64,000 bases of DNA, taken from positions 620,001-684,000 of the forward strand of contig JAUTDP010000001.1 of assembly GCA_033439795.1 (NCBI GenBank). The letters run 5' to 3'. The notes beneath the pieces are model-generated. The model ran no database searches, had not been told where the DNA came from, and saw nothing but the letters and a program-made list of their open reading frames with translations. Positions 34,655 through 48,112 of the stretch are shown here, one piece after another (the stretch's first letter is position 1; each line of letters opens with the position of its first letter). This stretch comes from Sordaria brevicollis (Eukaryota; Ascomycota; Sordariomycetes; Sordariales; Sordariaceae). Made by a program: the position numbers and the translations under genes.

Positions 34655-35516
34655 CCAAGCAGTTAGTAACCGAACACTAAGTACCTAACAATAGAATTCG
34701 TACATAGAGGCATGTAGGCTATAATTGGCGCATGAAGACTTCATGACAGAGACTCCATGACCCCCAAACTTGAGGAGGGTGCAATGTAGATCTCGAATTT
34801 GACCATCGGGACAAGAATACGAGCAAAACAGTCACTGCCTGTACAAACAAGTTGAGAGTAGCTGAGAGGGATTGGGTTCCACTTGCGATGAAATTCAAGG
34901 TTTTTCCCAGAAAATAGTTGGGAAAAAAAGACCTAACAGCAAGAAACGGAAGGGATGAAAGAGCTCAAGAAAACAAAATTACAAATTAGGCTGGACTTTT
35001 CGAGTTTTAGGTCGTTAAGCGAGCAGGTTGGGCTAGTGGCTTCCGAAACGTAGAGGTATGGGACGACAACAAAAAACTCAAGTTCAACTTACATCCAGTA
35101 CAAATTTCAGACTTCCCCATATCTGTAATAGAAAGATGAACGCGGACAGCAGATTAGCTAACAGTACTCTCATAATGGAACAGACTGGAAAGAAAGGCCA
35201 GACTCACCGTAAGTGAAAGGCTGTTCGCTTGGCAAAGAAAGCCAATCGGGCCACTTATAGCCTGTAATCTTCCAACAACCTACTCCATCTTGTCCAGCTA
35301 GGTTGGCCTTCGGTAAGAGGAAATGGCACTCAAGCTCGTTGTGGCCAAGAGTTGGTCCACGTCTCCTCTGGTAGCAAGCCGGTGATGAGCCGGCAAGATT
35401 CTGGCCAACTCGGTCGACCTTCTTCTCACCGCTTCTAGCCATGCTGCCTCAACCGTCGCGGGCCCCTGAGCAGAGGTAGCGTGAAGAGTGGTAGAGATGG
35501 AGATACGATGGCTCAT

Positions 35517-37251
35517 TTTGGTAGGTAGTGAGTAAAGGTTGGCTAGTAGGTGTATGTTGGTGAGAAGAATGCCGTGGATCGAATGATGAGTCTGTTGCTT
35601 TGCCCTGCAACCAAGAAGCACGAAGGTAGACATCCCAAGGCTTTTATAGACTTCTCAGTCCATGTCGAAACTTCATCGAGTTGTGAACATCGTTTTCTTT
35701 GGATGTCATATCAGTTCCAACAGACCATCAAATTGCTATCGTCCAACTACCAACTTTTCACCCTGTTTCGAGGTCATGTAAAGCAAACGCTGATGACGCT
35801 TATGCTTCCCTCATATTTGGCGTACAAGTGTACCTAGGGAAAACTCCCACAAACTCATAATAGGGATCAGAGAAGCTGAATGGAAATCTTCTACACCTTG
35901 GTAAGTAAGTAAAGATGACTGTTTGGACTTGTGGACGTTGGACCCACGTTTTGGAGGACACTCCGAGAACATTTAACCACATGCGAACCGTCTGTCTCAT
36001 CGGACTTGGTCAACGGAAAAGTGCAAACAGCAAAGCCAACTTTAACAACCATTCTCGTCTCTTGAGGCTGTATTCAGAAGCGTGATGTGTTCAATTCTCC
36101 ATCCGTTTCTTTCACACATCGGCAGACCAACAACGGATCCCTTCGAGACCCCTTATTACCACGGACACGGCAAGCGTCCTGATGTCAAGCAATATCTGTC
36201 GCAGTCAGCACACAGAAGGATTACTCAATTAAATGAATGGAGGGGGGATGTTTGTGTTGGCAATTTAGATAATATTTAATCTTACGACAACTTTTGGGAG
36301 TTGTAACTCAAATCGCAGACAGTCCGGGACCAAGCCACCAGAGGCCAGCCGTGCTATTGGTAACACAAGTCCTTCCTGGACTCCGCATAGGACCGGTTGT
36401 GGTGATGCTGGTATAAATTGCATAGGTCAAAATAATCCTTGGGAGTGTAATACAAACGCCAACCGAAGCCGGATTACAACGGTAGCGTCCGCCGGCCCCG
36501 AGCGCCGAGAGATGCTTTGCAAGAAGGAAGAAACGCGAAGCTGCATTGATCTTTCGAGGTCCATTCTTCCCGTCCCAGCCAACGAGAGGCACTTACAGTG
36601 GTGATAGGGGAATAATTGTTAGTAGCATGCCTCTGTAACAGGACAGTCACTGCGGTTTAAGGGAAATTGTTAGTGCAGGCGCAGGTGTTACACTCGACTG
36701 GGCCAACTCTGCCGTGATGACTCCTTCCATTCAATCTTCAATTTTCAAGTTCCACTTCCTTTTAGGTCCTGCTTTCAAGCGACACTACCGAATTTTCACT
36801 TCACGACTTCTTGATCTATGGCATTATCTGAGTACCTTTTTACACAGATCAATATCTCGATCAGAGTATTCGACATGGTATCATGCCATCTTGGATTCCA
36901 GCAACCCGCCAAGCTGCGCTCTCATCATGCAGGTTTCATACACACATCTCGAGCTGGACATCAAGTCGAAGGCCATGAAGATCACACGAGATAGAGATAC
37001 AGGTACAGTAGCTGGTCAAAATGTTCTTCAATGCAAAGTATGTACAAGCAAGATGCAAAATGCTATGGTAGGTAATGCAAACCCCCTTTCTTTCTTTCTT
37101 TCTCTCTTTTTTCTTCTCTTCCGCAAAGCTCATCGCCCTCTTTCCGAGCAGCCACATTGCCACGGTTTACTCTCTCTCTCTCCTCTTTCCCCTCTCATTT
37201 CACAAACACTCTTTCTCAGCCCCTCTCCCTGTCCATCTCCTCGCCTCAAAC
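35517..37251. other. Intergenic, no gene seen
   Basis: Between the 5' end of the dead STAND gene and the 3' end of the LPMO gene. Frames such as minus 36308-36592 and plus 36714-37286 have no domain. A short TTTC-rich tract lies at about 37085-37115, in the LPMO 3' flank. Confidence 0.4.
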
Positions 37252-38295
37252 TTAAAGGCACTGGCTATAATAATCATTCAACTTAGTGCAAGTAGTCCCA
37301 CTAACACAAACAGTAGGTCCACTCCACCCAATACCACCACACTGTCCATACTTCTGCGCCTGTCCCCCACCAGTAGCCGGAGCAGTAGTCGTGGGTTGGG
37401 CAGCCTGGCTAGTCGTAGCCTTGGTGCTCGTCACCAACGTCGTCGTAGCCTTAGTAGTCCCCGCAGCAGTAGTCGTAATAGGAACGGGGTTACCACCAGT
37501 CGCCCCCGGCACCGTAGCCGACGCAGTAGCCGTAGCCACGGAACTGCTCTGCTGAATTGAACTAACAGCTCCCGGAATCAACGCCGGGCCCGGGACGGGG
37601 TAGGTGAAGCTGTTCTGGTAAATATCGAACAAAATGCCCTTTTCCGTCGAGGTGTAAAGTTGCGTGCCGGGCACGCCAGAGGGAAGGTTGTTACCAGAGC
37701 CTTCAACCTTGAGGTTGAAGCACTGCGGGTAGGCCTGGGCGCCGTTGGGAGATCCAGCGCCGTGGAGGGCGATGATTTCGTGACGCAGGACGTAGTTGCC
37801 CGGCTTCAAGTCGGCGGGGATCTGGACGAGCCACGAGTTGCCGTTGTCGACGAGCGCGTCGGCGGCCCAGACACCGTTGTTGTAGCCGGCGCCGTCGATC
37901 TTGAAGAAGCGCAGGGAGGTCTTGTCGACGGTCTCGCAGTCGCCGTTGCAGGCGGCTAGGTAGTCGATCACTGGGCCCTTGTGGGATTCGGGCCAGATGG
38001 GATCCCATTTGAGGGAGATCTTGTCGCCGGCTTTGACGGTGGCGTGGCCGCCGGCCGGAGTGGCGGAACGGTGGCAGATGATGTCGGGAGTGTTGAAGGC
38101 GTCGGGGGAGACGAAGCCGTTGTCCTTTTGGTCGGCGGTCCAGCCGATCACGGTGGGAGGGTTGGAGAGGTAGGGGAAGACGGCGGGGTCGTAGTTTTGG
38201 TACTCGACGCCGTTGACGATGATCTTGGAGACGTGGCCGTGGGCGGCGACGAGGGAGGCGCCGGCGAGGGCGGTGAGAATGCTCTTGCGGGCCAT
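37252..38295 (-). CDS. AA9 lytic polysaccharide monooxygenase with C-terminal CBM1, 347 aa
   Basis: A single-exon gene, start ATG 38295, stop TAA. A signal peptide of about 18 residues ([18 protein letters not shown]) ends just before His19, which would become the mature N-terminal His of the copper histidine brace; His84 ([10 protein letters not shown]) is the second brace ligand. RHEIIALH and QAYPQCFNL supply the conserved second-sphere His and Gln and the axial Tyr (about 189). The catalytic domain spans residues 19 to about 240 (PGPALIPGA). A Ser/Thr/Ala/Pro linker (about 245-312) connects it to a CBM1 cellulose-binding module in the last 34 residues ([12 protein letters not shown]...DYYSQCL). 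It is a secreted copper enzyme that cleaves cellulose oxidatively. GC-rich third positions and no stops show it is intact, although the RIP island starts only about 1.1 kb away. Confidence 0.96.
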   Translation of the reverse strand: MARKSILTALAGASLVAAHGHVSKIIVNGVEYQNYDPAVFPYLSNPPTVIGWTADQKDNGFVSPDAFNTPDIICHRSATPAGGHATVKAGDKISLKWDPIWPESHKGPVIDYLAACNGDCETVDKTSLRFFKIDGAGYNNGVWAADALVDNGNSWLVQIPADLKPGNYVLRHEIIALHGAGSPNGAQAYPQCFNLKVEGSGNNLPSGVPGTQLYTSTEKGILFDIYQNSFTYPVPGPALIPGAVSSIQQSSSVATATASATVPGATGGNPVPITTTAAGTTKATTTLVTSTKATTSQAAQPTTTAPATGGGQAQKYGQCGGIGWSGPTVCVSGTTCTKLNDYYSQCL

Positions 38296-39395
38296 TGTGA
38301 ATGTGTGGAAGTGTGTATGAATGGGGTGAGAAGAGAAGAGAAGATGCTGGAGATTCAGATGATGGAGTCTGATGTCTTGCTTCTTTCTTTTCTTCCGGAC
38401 AACTTGGGGATCTTCGATGATCTTTATACAAACTCGGGCTGGTGTTGGACACGGACGGCCCCGGCTACACTAACGGAACTCCATCCATGGTATCGGCGCT
38501 TGCAGTCCAGTCCATGGTCATGGATGCCACACTTCGCATCCCGGTGTTACCGCAACATCGATGTTGCCGCCACCACGCGTGGAGAAGTGGATCAGAGTAT
38601 GCTCCTGTCATTAGAACATGTGATGAGCAAGGACCGGAGGCCAAGGGGAAACTCCAAGCGCTTTGGCTGCTTTGGCAAAGCCACCACGTTTGAAGATGGG
38701 TAAGTGTTTCTTGGAAGCAGACGGAAATCCCACCGGGTGTGGATCGTCAGGGGCAGGATTGCGTGTGAGGAAACTCCCAGCATTGGTGGAAAGGTGCTGA
38801 AAGTGCAACAGTCCAAGAGGGAACGTCGGGTAGCGTTCCGTCTGAGGCTCTCTCAGTTGGACCAGGTTCAAGGTGCGAGTGCCGAGTACCGGGGCCAGGC
38901 GGACGAGGGTGGTCGGAGTAGAGCCCGGTTTTCTTGAAACCGCGTGAACTCCGCGTAGTATTGGGGCGTTCGGCCGAGAAGGGCATGAACGAGTTGCCTT
39001 GGTCGGGGGGAATCCTTCAAGCCTGTCCATTATGCGGCTGTTGAAGGGGGAAATATGGGTGATCATACTCGTATTTTCATCTGACCGCAGCCACATCTCC
39101 CTATTCTCTCGGTCAGAACTTCAAATGATCGAGTGTCCAAAAACCCCATTCCGACCCAAAAGCCCCCGGAAACATGCCAAGACACTGAAACCGCCCATGT
39201 CGATGCCCCTATTCCCAATTAAGCATTCGGAGGCTCTTCTTCCCCATGTGCAGGACAGGGGATCTGTGCGGGGGTGGTGTTCCTCGACATTTCCGTTGAT
39301 GGGGGGATGTAACCCTACGGCTGACCCAAAATGGGAAACGCTTTACACATCAGTCCTTAAAAGTTTGTTAGTCTGGTTCGTACCCCATATTTTTT
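38296..39395. promoter_or_regulatory. LPMO promoter region and euchromatin edge
   Basis: Upstream region of the LPMO gene, up to the sharp change to AT-rich sequence near 39395. No gene is supported; frames on both strands (for example minus 38611-39096) are shadows without a domain. Confidence 0.4.
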
Positions 39396-41062
39396 TATAG
39401 GGGGGTAATAGGGGGTTCTACTACCTAAGAGAAGTCTATCTACGTAATTTAATTGGTTAGAATAATTCGATTTTAAATTTAAAAATATAAATTAGTTGGC
39501 CGCATATAATCCTTTTATTCTAATTAACGACCGCTAAAATCACCCCAATAAGCCATACCCACCTTTTATAATCGGTAAAATTATAATATTCTTCTAAAGT
39601 ATTTATAGGGTACTTATAAAAGTCTAACGTATTAACCAATTAAAAAATAGGATTACAACCGAAAAAATCGATAGATAATAGATTTTTCGGGTAATTAGAT
39701 CACTAATTTAGGAAGCCTCTTAAATTAGTTATTTATACCTTTTATATTTAAAAAGGCTAATGAACGTTCGATTTCGATTAGAATCCGAAATTTCAATCCT
39801 TAAATTTATTTTTATATAAATTATATTTATTAGTATATAAACTTTTATATTACCCGTATACCCGCTAAAATTAATTTCGATTAATTAATTATATATAACC
39901 CTCCCTCTAGTATATATATAACCCTCCTTCTTCCCTTTTTTACCTTTTTAATTTTTACCCTTATTAATATTTTTAAATAATTTTATTAACCGATTATTTA
40001 GTACCCTACTAATTCTTATAATTCGTTAACCTTCCTCCTCCTTAAAACGAAAGGGATGATTAATAATATTAAGAAAAGGATTTCGATACCGATATTAGCA
40101 ATTAAGAGAATTTCGTCTACGTAAGTAATTTAGATTATAATTATAGCGAATATAGGAATAATAAAACCCTTCCCCGCAATTTATAAATTCTCCCTATTAA
40201 CCGCGAATAGGAAGAGCGCGCTAAAGCACAATTAACCGTTAACCGCGTTAATTTTAATTAATAAACTTACTTTCGAAATAGTTTCTTTATATTATTTATT
40301 ATTAATTATTATCTTTAATATTTAATACCCCTTTTCGATCATTATTGCTTACTTTTAAAGGCTTAACCCCTTTTCAATTTCCCCGCTACTAATTATAGGG
40401 CGTTTATACCCCCTTTATACCGCTATAGGAATTACCGTTATTACCCTCTCCCGGCGTAAATACTTTATTTTTATTAACGACGTTATTAATTATTAACCTT
40501 ATTAAATTATTCTTTATTTAATAATTTTCTCTTAATAAATATAAAGCCGTATTAACTATTTACAAGGAATATATTATTTATAAAGTTCTTTATACGTATA
40601 TAAAAATGGAATATAAAAAAATAGTTTTTCCCCGGGCGGAGCTTATTATACCCGGGAAGACAATGAAACGCCCATTTTTCCTTATACCCTTTTAACATTA
40701 ATATTAAATTCATTTATTTAATATTTTATGAAAGTAATTAAATAAGTAATTACTTCTCAAAAATCCTAATTCCTTTATATTTATATATATTTTTATATTT
40801 ATACTCATTTTTGGACTATTACTTATTATATATTAATCCTATATTTCTTTACTTCTTCTTCATTTTAATCTTCAAATCCTCGTTCTTCTTTTATTTAATA
40901 ATTCAATCTTATACTTTATTTATTCTGTAATATTATTTCTTTTTTCTTTTTTTTAATCAACATAAATTTTTCTTCCTAATATAAATTTATATTCTTTTTT
41001 TATATTTGAATTATTATTATTCTTTATATAAATAAATAATATTTAAAAATATTTATTTATTT
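39396..41062. mobile_element. RIP-degraded repeat relic, type unknown
   Basis: AT-rich DNA with very few CA or TG dinucleotides begins abruptly after the T-run near 39395 and continues to the left LTR. Many CpG remain, so this is mutated repeat DNA rather than natural AT-richness. No domain could be read and no end repeats were found. Confidence 0.5.
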
Positions 41063-41067
41063 ATATA
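41063..41067. repeat. 5-bp target-site duplication, outer element, left
   Basis: ATATA, identical to 56137-56141. It lies in AT-rich DNA, so a chance match is possible, but it sits exactly at both LTR ends. Confidence 0.65.
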
Positions 41068-41332
41068 TGTTACGAGCGACGTGGTTACGAGAGACAAGCT
41101 TAACACGTTAAATCCAGGTCTATTGTAAAATTACAAGATGAAGAAGAAAAGAAGAAAACGAGCAAAGGGCGCGCCCCGCGCCAGGGTTTATACCTGGGCG
41201 CGGGCGACCTACGAAGGTAGTACGCAATCACGTACGCTAGTATGGTTAACCTCTATTAGGGTAACTGCCTAAATAATAATTAGTCCGCCGGATAGGGCCC
41301 TAATAAGGACTTTGCCCGCCAGCGCCGTAATA
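41068..41332 (-). repeat. Left LTR of outer element
   Basis: 265 bp, same orientation and length as 55872-56136. The GC-rich core GGGCGCGCCCCGCGC is kept; many C-to-T and G-to-A changes relative to the right copy. Confidence 0.92.
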
Positions 41333-44300
41333 TTACCCCCCCCTTCGAAAAAAATTCGCTCCGAATCTTCGAAATATTAAAACTATTATTATATATAAAG
41401 TAGGTCTTTTACTTCTTAGTGCCCACCGCCCTCCTCAATTTCTTCGTACCCTTCTTTAAAGGGACGTTATCTTCCGGATAATTTTTATCGAATTCTTCCG
41501 CTTTAATTTTTTATAATTACTCCTCTAAATATATAAGCGGCCTTAAGTATTTAAGGTATACTTCGTAATATATTTTTAAGAGTTTGGGTAAATTCTTAAA
41601 ATTCCTAACGTCGTAGAATTTTAAATCCGGGTTATATCCCTTCTAATTTACTTAATATTAGAATTTACTAAAATATACCCGAGAAATTAAAATTTCCTTT
41701 ACTTCTTATTCAATATCGTTTCTTATATATTCCCCTACCGGCTCTTCCAATTTCTAATTGGGTAACGGATTATTAAAATATTTCCGAAATTTATCGGTAT
41801 AAAAAATATCCGTTCCTTTCTAACCCTTTAATACTTTTAATTTAAACGAATAGTTATATTTTTCTTTAATTTTAAAATATTAATTCGTTAAAGGAAAATC
41901 GAATTTATAGTTTAACTAGTTTATAAATTCGCTCCGCTTAATAATAAATATTCTATTACCGGGTCCGAAATCTAGGACGCGTTAATATTTATTTAATTAT
42001 TTAATTATCCGTTTTTAAACTTTAGTAATAAATTCTTTTACTTTATTTACGTATCTTCGAATCTGATTTACTAAACCCTATATATCTTCCCGGCTAAATT
42101 TCTCTCTAATTATTAATTATACGCCGTTAAAATTAATTCGAACCTCCTAATCCAAAATTCCGGGTATCGGGAATCCTCTTAATATTTCGTACGGTTATAT
42201 TCTACCTAAACTATTATATAGTATTCCTATTTATACCGTATTTATTACCGGGATCGCTTTTAATTAATTATTTTAAAAATAGTTAACGAAGGGACGAAAA
42301 CGTTAATTGAAATATTCGTTTATAATTTCGGCCTGCCCTACGGTTTAATTATATCCCGAAGAGGCTAATTTCTACTTAATATTTAAAATCTTAATTAATT
42401 CGTTTATAAAGTCCGATATAAATTAAAGGCCCTTATCCGAAATAACTTCGTTTAATAATCCGTAAATATAATAAAGGCCTTCGTAATATATATAGGCCGC
42501 GTCCTTAATTATTACCGTTATAAAATAAAAGATAATTTATAATATTTTATTTAATCGATTTATTATTACGAATACGTTATCGAACCCTTATTTATCCCTA
42601 AGTATTAATTTAAAGTCTACGATTAGGTTCTATTAAATATATTAGGCTATTAAGATAGGCTCTAATTTACTAAGTATTTTATTACGGGGAACCTTCGAAA
42701 TATAGTACATTACGCAATTAGTAACGAAACGGTCGACGTTACCAATTATCCCTAATTATTAATATTATATAGAAATTAAGCGTTTAATTTTATTTCGGCC
42801 TGGATAAGCGGTAATAATCTTTATATATAATTCGTAAATAATTTAAATTCTTAGAATACCGGGTAGTATAATAAATTTGTCGAAATAGGTAAGAATTTTA
42901 TTAATAATAAATTAATACCCGTTCTCCCCCCTTTTAATTATATTTTAATAAATTTCTAAGTTTAGGCAAATTTTATTTTTAAATATAAAATGGTCTATTA
43001 AAAAGTATCCCTCCAAATATTCCTCCCGATTACTTTCCGCGACCTTTAAGTTAATTTCTATAAAGGTTCCTAAAGACGAAATTAATATAGGAATAGTATT
43101 AATACTATTAATTATATCGTTAAGTTATATTATACGGCTATCTTCTAAATTCTTAAAGATTTAGAAAGTATAGTAAGCTTCCTATTTAATTTTCTAACTC
43201 TTTAAATCTTCCGCCTTCTTTAATAAGGCGTCGGCCGCCCTATTCTCCTTCTTTAACCGGTATAAAATAATAAAATAATATTAGGATAGGAATTCTACTT
43301 AGCCTATTTATTATAAATTTAATAATCGCTTAATATTAAACTATTTAAACGCTTTATTATCCGTAAGAATTAAAAAAAGTTCCCGCAAACTAATAAGCTT
43401 AGCCTTCCAATATTATAAGGCCCTAACGATTACTATTAATTCTTTATTATAAATTAAATAATTATATTCTACTTTATATATAATTTTAAAGTAGAAGGTA
43501 ACCGGATACTATTCGTCGTCGACTAATTAGGATAAAACTCCCGCTACTATTCCGTTAAAAGCGTCCGTTTCTACCCGTATTGGCCGTTTATATTTAAAAT
43601 ACGCTAAAATAAGTATTAATAGTAATTGTCCTTTAAATTCTTCGAAAGCAATTTAGTAATCTTTATTCTAATTAAAGACCTCTCCTTTTTTCGTTATTAC
43701 CGTTAATAATTTAATAATTCGGTTATAATTTTTAACGAAATACCGATAGAAATTATAAAACCTTAAGAAGGATTATACTCTTCGTATATTTATTAGAACC
43801 TACCAATCCTTTACGACCGCGATCTTTTAAAGGTCGACGAATACGCTATTAATCCCGATAATAAATCCTAAGAACTTAATCTTCTTAACGTAGAATTCGT
43901 ATTTATTTAAATCCGCTTATAATCCCGCTACTTCCAACCTAATTAATACTTTTTTAATATAAATTTTATATTCTTTTAAATTATTCGAAAAAATAAGGAT
44001 ATTATCGATATACGCGCTATAGAAATCGTCGAAGTAATTTATTAATATTTCGTTAATATATTATTAGAACGTTAATAGTCCGTTAATTAATTTAAAGGGT
44101 AGGATTTTATATTTATATATATTATATTTCGTTCGGAATATTATAAATTCTTCGTTGTCGGGGTATATATAAATTTAATAAAAGGCTTATCTAATATTAA
44201 TCTTCGAGAAAATTTTCGTTTAATTAATTTTAATAATAATCTTATTAATTAAAGGAAGAGGGTACCTATTTTTCTTTATAATAACGTTAAATTTCCGATA

Positions 44301-47300
44301 ATTTACGCAAAACTTCAATTTATTATTAGCTTTAAGTACGAAGAGGATAAGTACAATTTAAAATATAAAATTACTCTCAATGAAGCCTTTAATTAACGCT
44401 TTATTTATATATTTCTAATAGGCTTCCAATTTATTAACCGATATCTTATATAATAAACTATATTTAAAGTTTTCGGGCTTTATTCCGTCCGTTAAATCGA
44501 TTTTATAATCGCTAGCGCAATAATTTAGTAAAGTATTAGATTCCTTTTTATTAAATATATTTAAATATTTATAAACGTATTTAAAGACTTCTTTTTTAAT
44601 TCGTTCGTATAATTCTATTTTATCCTTAATTAAGGCTTATTTTTTATAATCGTTAATAAATCGATTAAATTTATAAAAATTAATTATTCTTATATATTCT
44701 CGTTTAACGAATATAAAAAAAGCGTTGGTATTAATTACCGTAAGGTCGTTATAATACTTATACTAACCCACGCCGTTTCTCTTCAACCGGTATCGATTTT
44801 ACGTATTTTCGCCCTAATAGGGATCGTTTTTTCGTTCGGCTTTAAATATTTCGATATATTCTTATCGCGTAAATATTACGTCTTCCTCTTCTTATTATAA
44901 GGTACGTTAATTTAATAATTAATATTCTATTTTCACTAAATCTTTATTTTCCCCGTATTAAATTAATCGTTCCTTTAATTCTTCGAAGAATTCGATTAAT
45001 CGATTGTATTTTATTAAAGGAAATAATATCGCGGTTTTAACGAAGTTTTCGAATTTGGTAATCCGCTTATTAAAGGCTAAGAGAATAGTAATTATTTTAT
45101 TAAAAATAAATTTCGTATTTATAATATTAATTAAGATTTTATACTTTCTTAATTAATATTTGCCTAAAATAACGTCGTATCCCGAATTAATAACGATTAT
45201 TATTTCTTTTTCGAATTTCTATCCCTATATTTTAATAATACCCCGTAAATATTAATCGATTATCTTATTATATTATCCGGTATACCCTCTTACTACATAG
45301 GGTTAAAAACTATATAACCTCTCTATTTTTTATTTTATTATATTACTAATAAAGTCTTTACTTATAAAGATATTACCGTTTATTTCCGAATTAATAAGCG
45401 TATTATTCGTAAATAAAGTTTTTCTATTATTACTTATTATAATATAGGACGTAACCAACGCGGGTCTACCTAAATAATCCTTTAAAAAACCTTTATTTAC
45501 TTTTATACTCTCCGGTAATATTTCTTTTAAATTCTTTTTAAAATAAACACTTATTAATTCAATCCTTAGGAAGGAATCTAATATTCTTAGGGTAATTAAT
45601 TTTCCGCCTTATTATCGGCCGGTTTATTATCCTCTTTATTTTTACGACCGTAATAGTCGACGAATTCGTTAATACGGTTAAGATTATTACTACGGCGGTT
45701 AGGATAGTTATAGAAATAGTATTTAATTTCTTTATATACGAAATATTTATTTTCTTCGAATAATTTACGAACTTCTTTACGAATTATATCGGGGGCGCAA
45801 CGGGAATTATTTCGATTATTATTATTGGTATTAGTATTATTATTAATAATATTATTAGAATTTTTATTAAAATCGTTAGAGCCCTTAACTTTATTAAATA
45901 AATTCGAAGAAGAGGAAGTATTTTTATCCTTATTTTTATTATCCTTTTTAATTTTATTATTATAAAAAATATATTAATTAATTTCGACTGCCTTTTTAAT
46001 TATTAAGGCGTATTAATTAAAAGTTATATCCTTCTATTTATATCCTTAGAAAAGTGCGTTCTAAATATTATTAGGGAGTTTCTAATTAAATTTTTACTTC
46101 TATAAATTGGGCGGGCGACTATATTCTCCGGCTAAACGAACGAATTTATTATAAAATTCCTAAAAATTACTGCTTATTTCGAATTTTAAATTATTAAATT
46201 CGTAAATAGCCTTCTCCTTATAATTATAATCGTAGTATTCGGTACGTAAATAAGCCAATAATTTATTAAAGGTCTTAATATTATAGGGGCCGTCGGCGAA
46301 GTAGGGTTCGAAATCTTAAGCAATTTTACTAGTAGTACGGTTTTTAATATATATTTTCTTAACCTCGTTATTAAAAAAATAATTAACGTTCAATTTAAAT
46401 TTATTAAAAATATAGCGATATTAAACGTCGAAGGTAATAGTATCTTTATCCTTTTCGTTATAGAAATAGGGCGGGTCTTTTTCTTTAATTAATAAACGTT
46501 TACGGTTAATTATAGAGAAATTGGTAGTAGGGGTCTCTTTACGATAGCCTCTTTCGTTACTATCTTCGTTATAATCGGTATAATCGGTATAGTCGTAACG
46601 TTCGAGGTTCTCGGGAATTAAAAAGGCGATTTTCTTCTTATAGAAGTTAATATTCTCTTTACGAAGGTTAATATTCTTTTTAATTAAAATAGCGATTACG
46701 GTATATAAATCGGCTATATCGTTATCCTAGGTAATTATTATTCCTTTTAATTCTTTAATTTAGACTTTTATAATTATTAGGTTATTTTTAATTTTAGCGA
46801 GCTCTTTCTCTTTCTTAATTAAATCGCGACGAATTTCGTTCTATTTAGTAAGGAAGTAGGGGTAGGAAGGGTAACCCTTAATTGAGGAATTATTTTTTTA
46901 TTCGTAAAGGGTATTCTATTTATCGGTACGGCCGTCGTTAAATGGGGTATTATTTTAAGCTTCTCTATCGTTAAATAAATCGTCGTTCGGTCTATTATTA
47001 AACGGGGTATTATTTTAAATTCCCTTATTAGAATAATCGGTAGTTTAGCGTAGCGTAGTAAATTGGGCTTAGAATTTACGGTTTTTTTCGCGCAATACGG
47101 TATTTTTATAACGTAAAGTTTTGTAATCGTCCAATTCGAAGTTGGGATCTTTATTTCCGCGGGCCTCTAATAATTAATACGTTAAGAATGTATTCTTATT
47201 TTATTCCTTACGTAAATCTTTATAAAAACGTTCATTATTTATTTCGGTACCCTTCTAATATTTTAATAAATTAGCGGCGTATTTATATATTTATTTTAAA

Positions 47301-47821
47301 TTAATATTTAAATTAATAGCGATAATTTAATATCCCCGTTATTAAGAAAGAATAGCCTTAGTTAAGATAATTCGCAATTTAATTTCTTCGAAAATAGTAC
47401 GCACGCCCTTAGGGTCCTCGATAATAAATTTAAAAATATTAAAATTTATTAATAAAATATTATTATTATTCTATTCCTAATAATCCTAGCCCATAACCGT
47501 TAAAACCTTAAAAATAAAGGTTAAATAACCTTTATTATATTAAGCCTAATATTTCGTAATCGTATTAATTTTCGTATATAAGAAGCCGAATAAATCCTTT
47601 ATATTAAATATATAACGAACGTCGGCGAGCTTACTAATAACTTCTTGGTTAAAAAACGTAATAGCCTTATCTATATCCTCCGGAATATCGCAATCCTTTA
47701 GATTGGATTTATCGATATTACGTAATTGGGTATCCCATTTCTCTTTGAGGGTACCGATTGTAATATCGCTAAGCGAGCGACGCCTAAAAGCATCGTCTTA
47801 CTGGATAATTACATTAGGAGT

Positions 47822-47826
47822 AATAG
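47822..47826. repeat. 5-bp target-site duplication, inner element, left
   Basis: AATAG just before the inner left LTR; the partner at 55619-55623 is AATAA, one G/A transition away. Confidence 0.6.
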
Positions 47827-48112
47827 TGTAAGGGTATCGCTAGGAAGGCCTAAGGGGACCTATACAATTAGGGTATAATAGCCTAAGACAATAGATAAAA
47901 TAGCGGATAAAATAAAAATAGTAGGATATAATATAAAGGAAAGGATTTCGGAGTCCGGACGCCGACCGTTCCGGACCTATAAGGAAGCGTATAAATATAA
48001 AAAAGGATAACTCCTAACCAAAAATTTATATTTAACCAAATTAAAATCTTTCTCTTAAAATAAACCTACTTTATACAATTTACTTTTACCCTCTTATATT
48101 TATAATTTTATA
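47827..48112 (+). repeat. Left LTR of inner element
   Basis: 286 bp starting TGTAAGGGTATCG, paired with 55333-55618 of equal length. The shared core TTTCGGAGTCCGGACGCCGA is unchanged in both. Confidence 0.9.

Larger units (their letters stand above)
29946..35516 (-). pseudogene. Broken STAND (NLR-like) gene, paralogue of 19261-22943
   Basis: Minus-strand exons match the intact paralogue in order and intron position: exon 1 35516-35208, exon 2 35122-35093 (30 nt, IWGSLKFVLD against VWGVLRFILD), exon 3 starting at 30939 (SFSRYSHFLEKVVDMYF), then an exon from about 30655 with KILFLGITGFSVLEASLKAT, GNGKFCGRDQVIDQL, Walker A GMAGMGKT and, after a frameshift, VFWIPSEDEVILAQAFG and NWLLVFDNVND. Lesions: TAG at 35300-35298 and at 35282-35280 in exon 1, a frameshift near 30830-30850, a frameshift near 30240, and loss of everything after the Walker B region (the frame ends at 29946). 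The rest of NB-ARC and all TPRs are absent. A 3.7 kb transposon sits in intron 2. It cannot encode a working sensor. Confidence 0.85.

Noticed and set aside
37703..38703. Open frames on both strands over the LPMO gene
   Set aside because: The translations (Arg/Pro-rich, Gly/Val-rich) are shadows of the GC-rich AA9 coding frame, which has clear domain matches.
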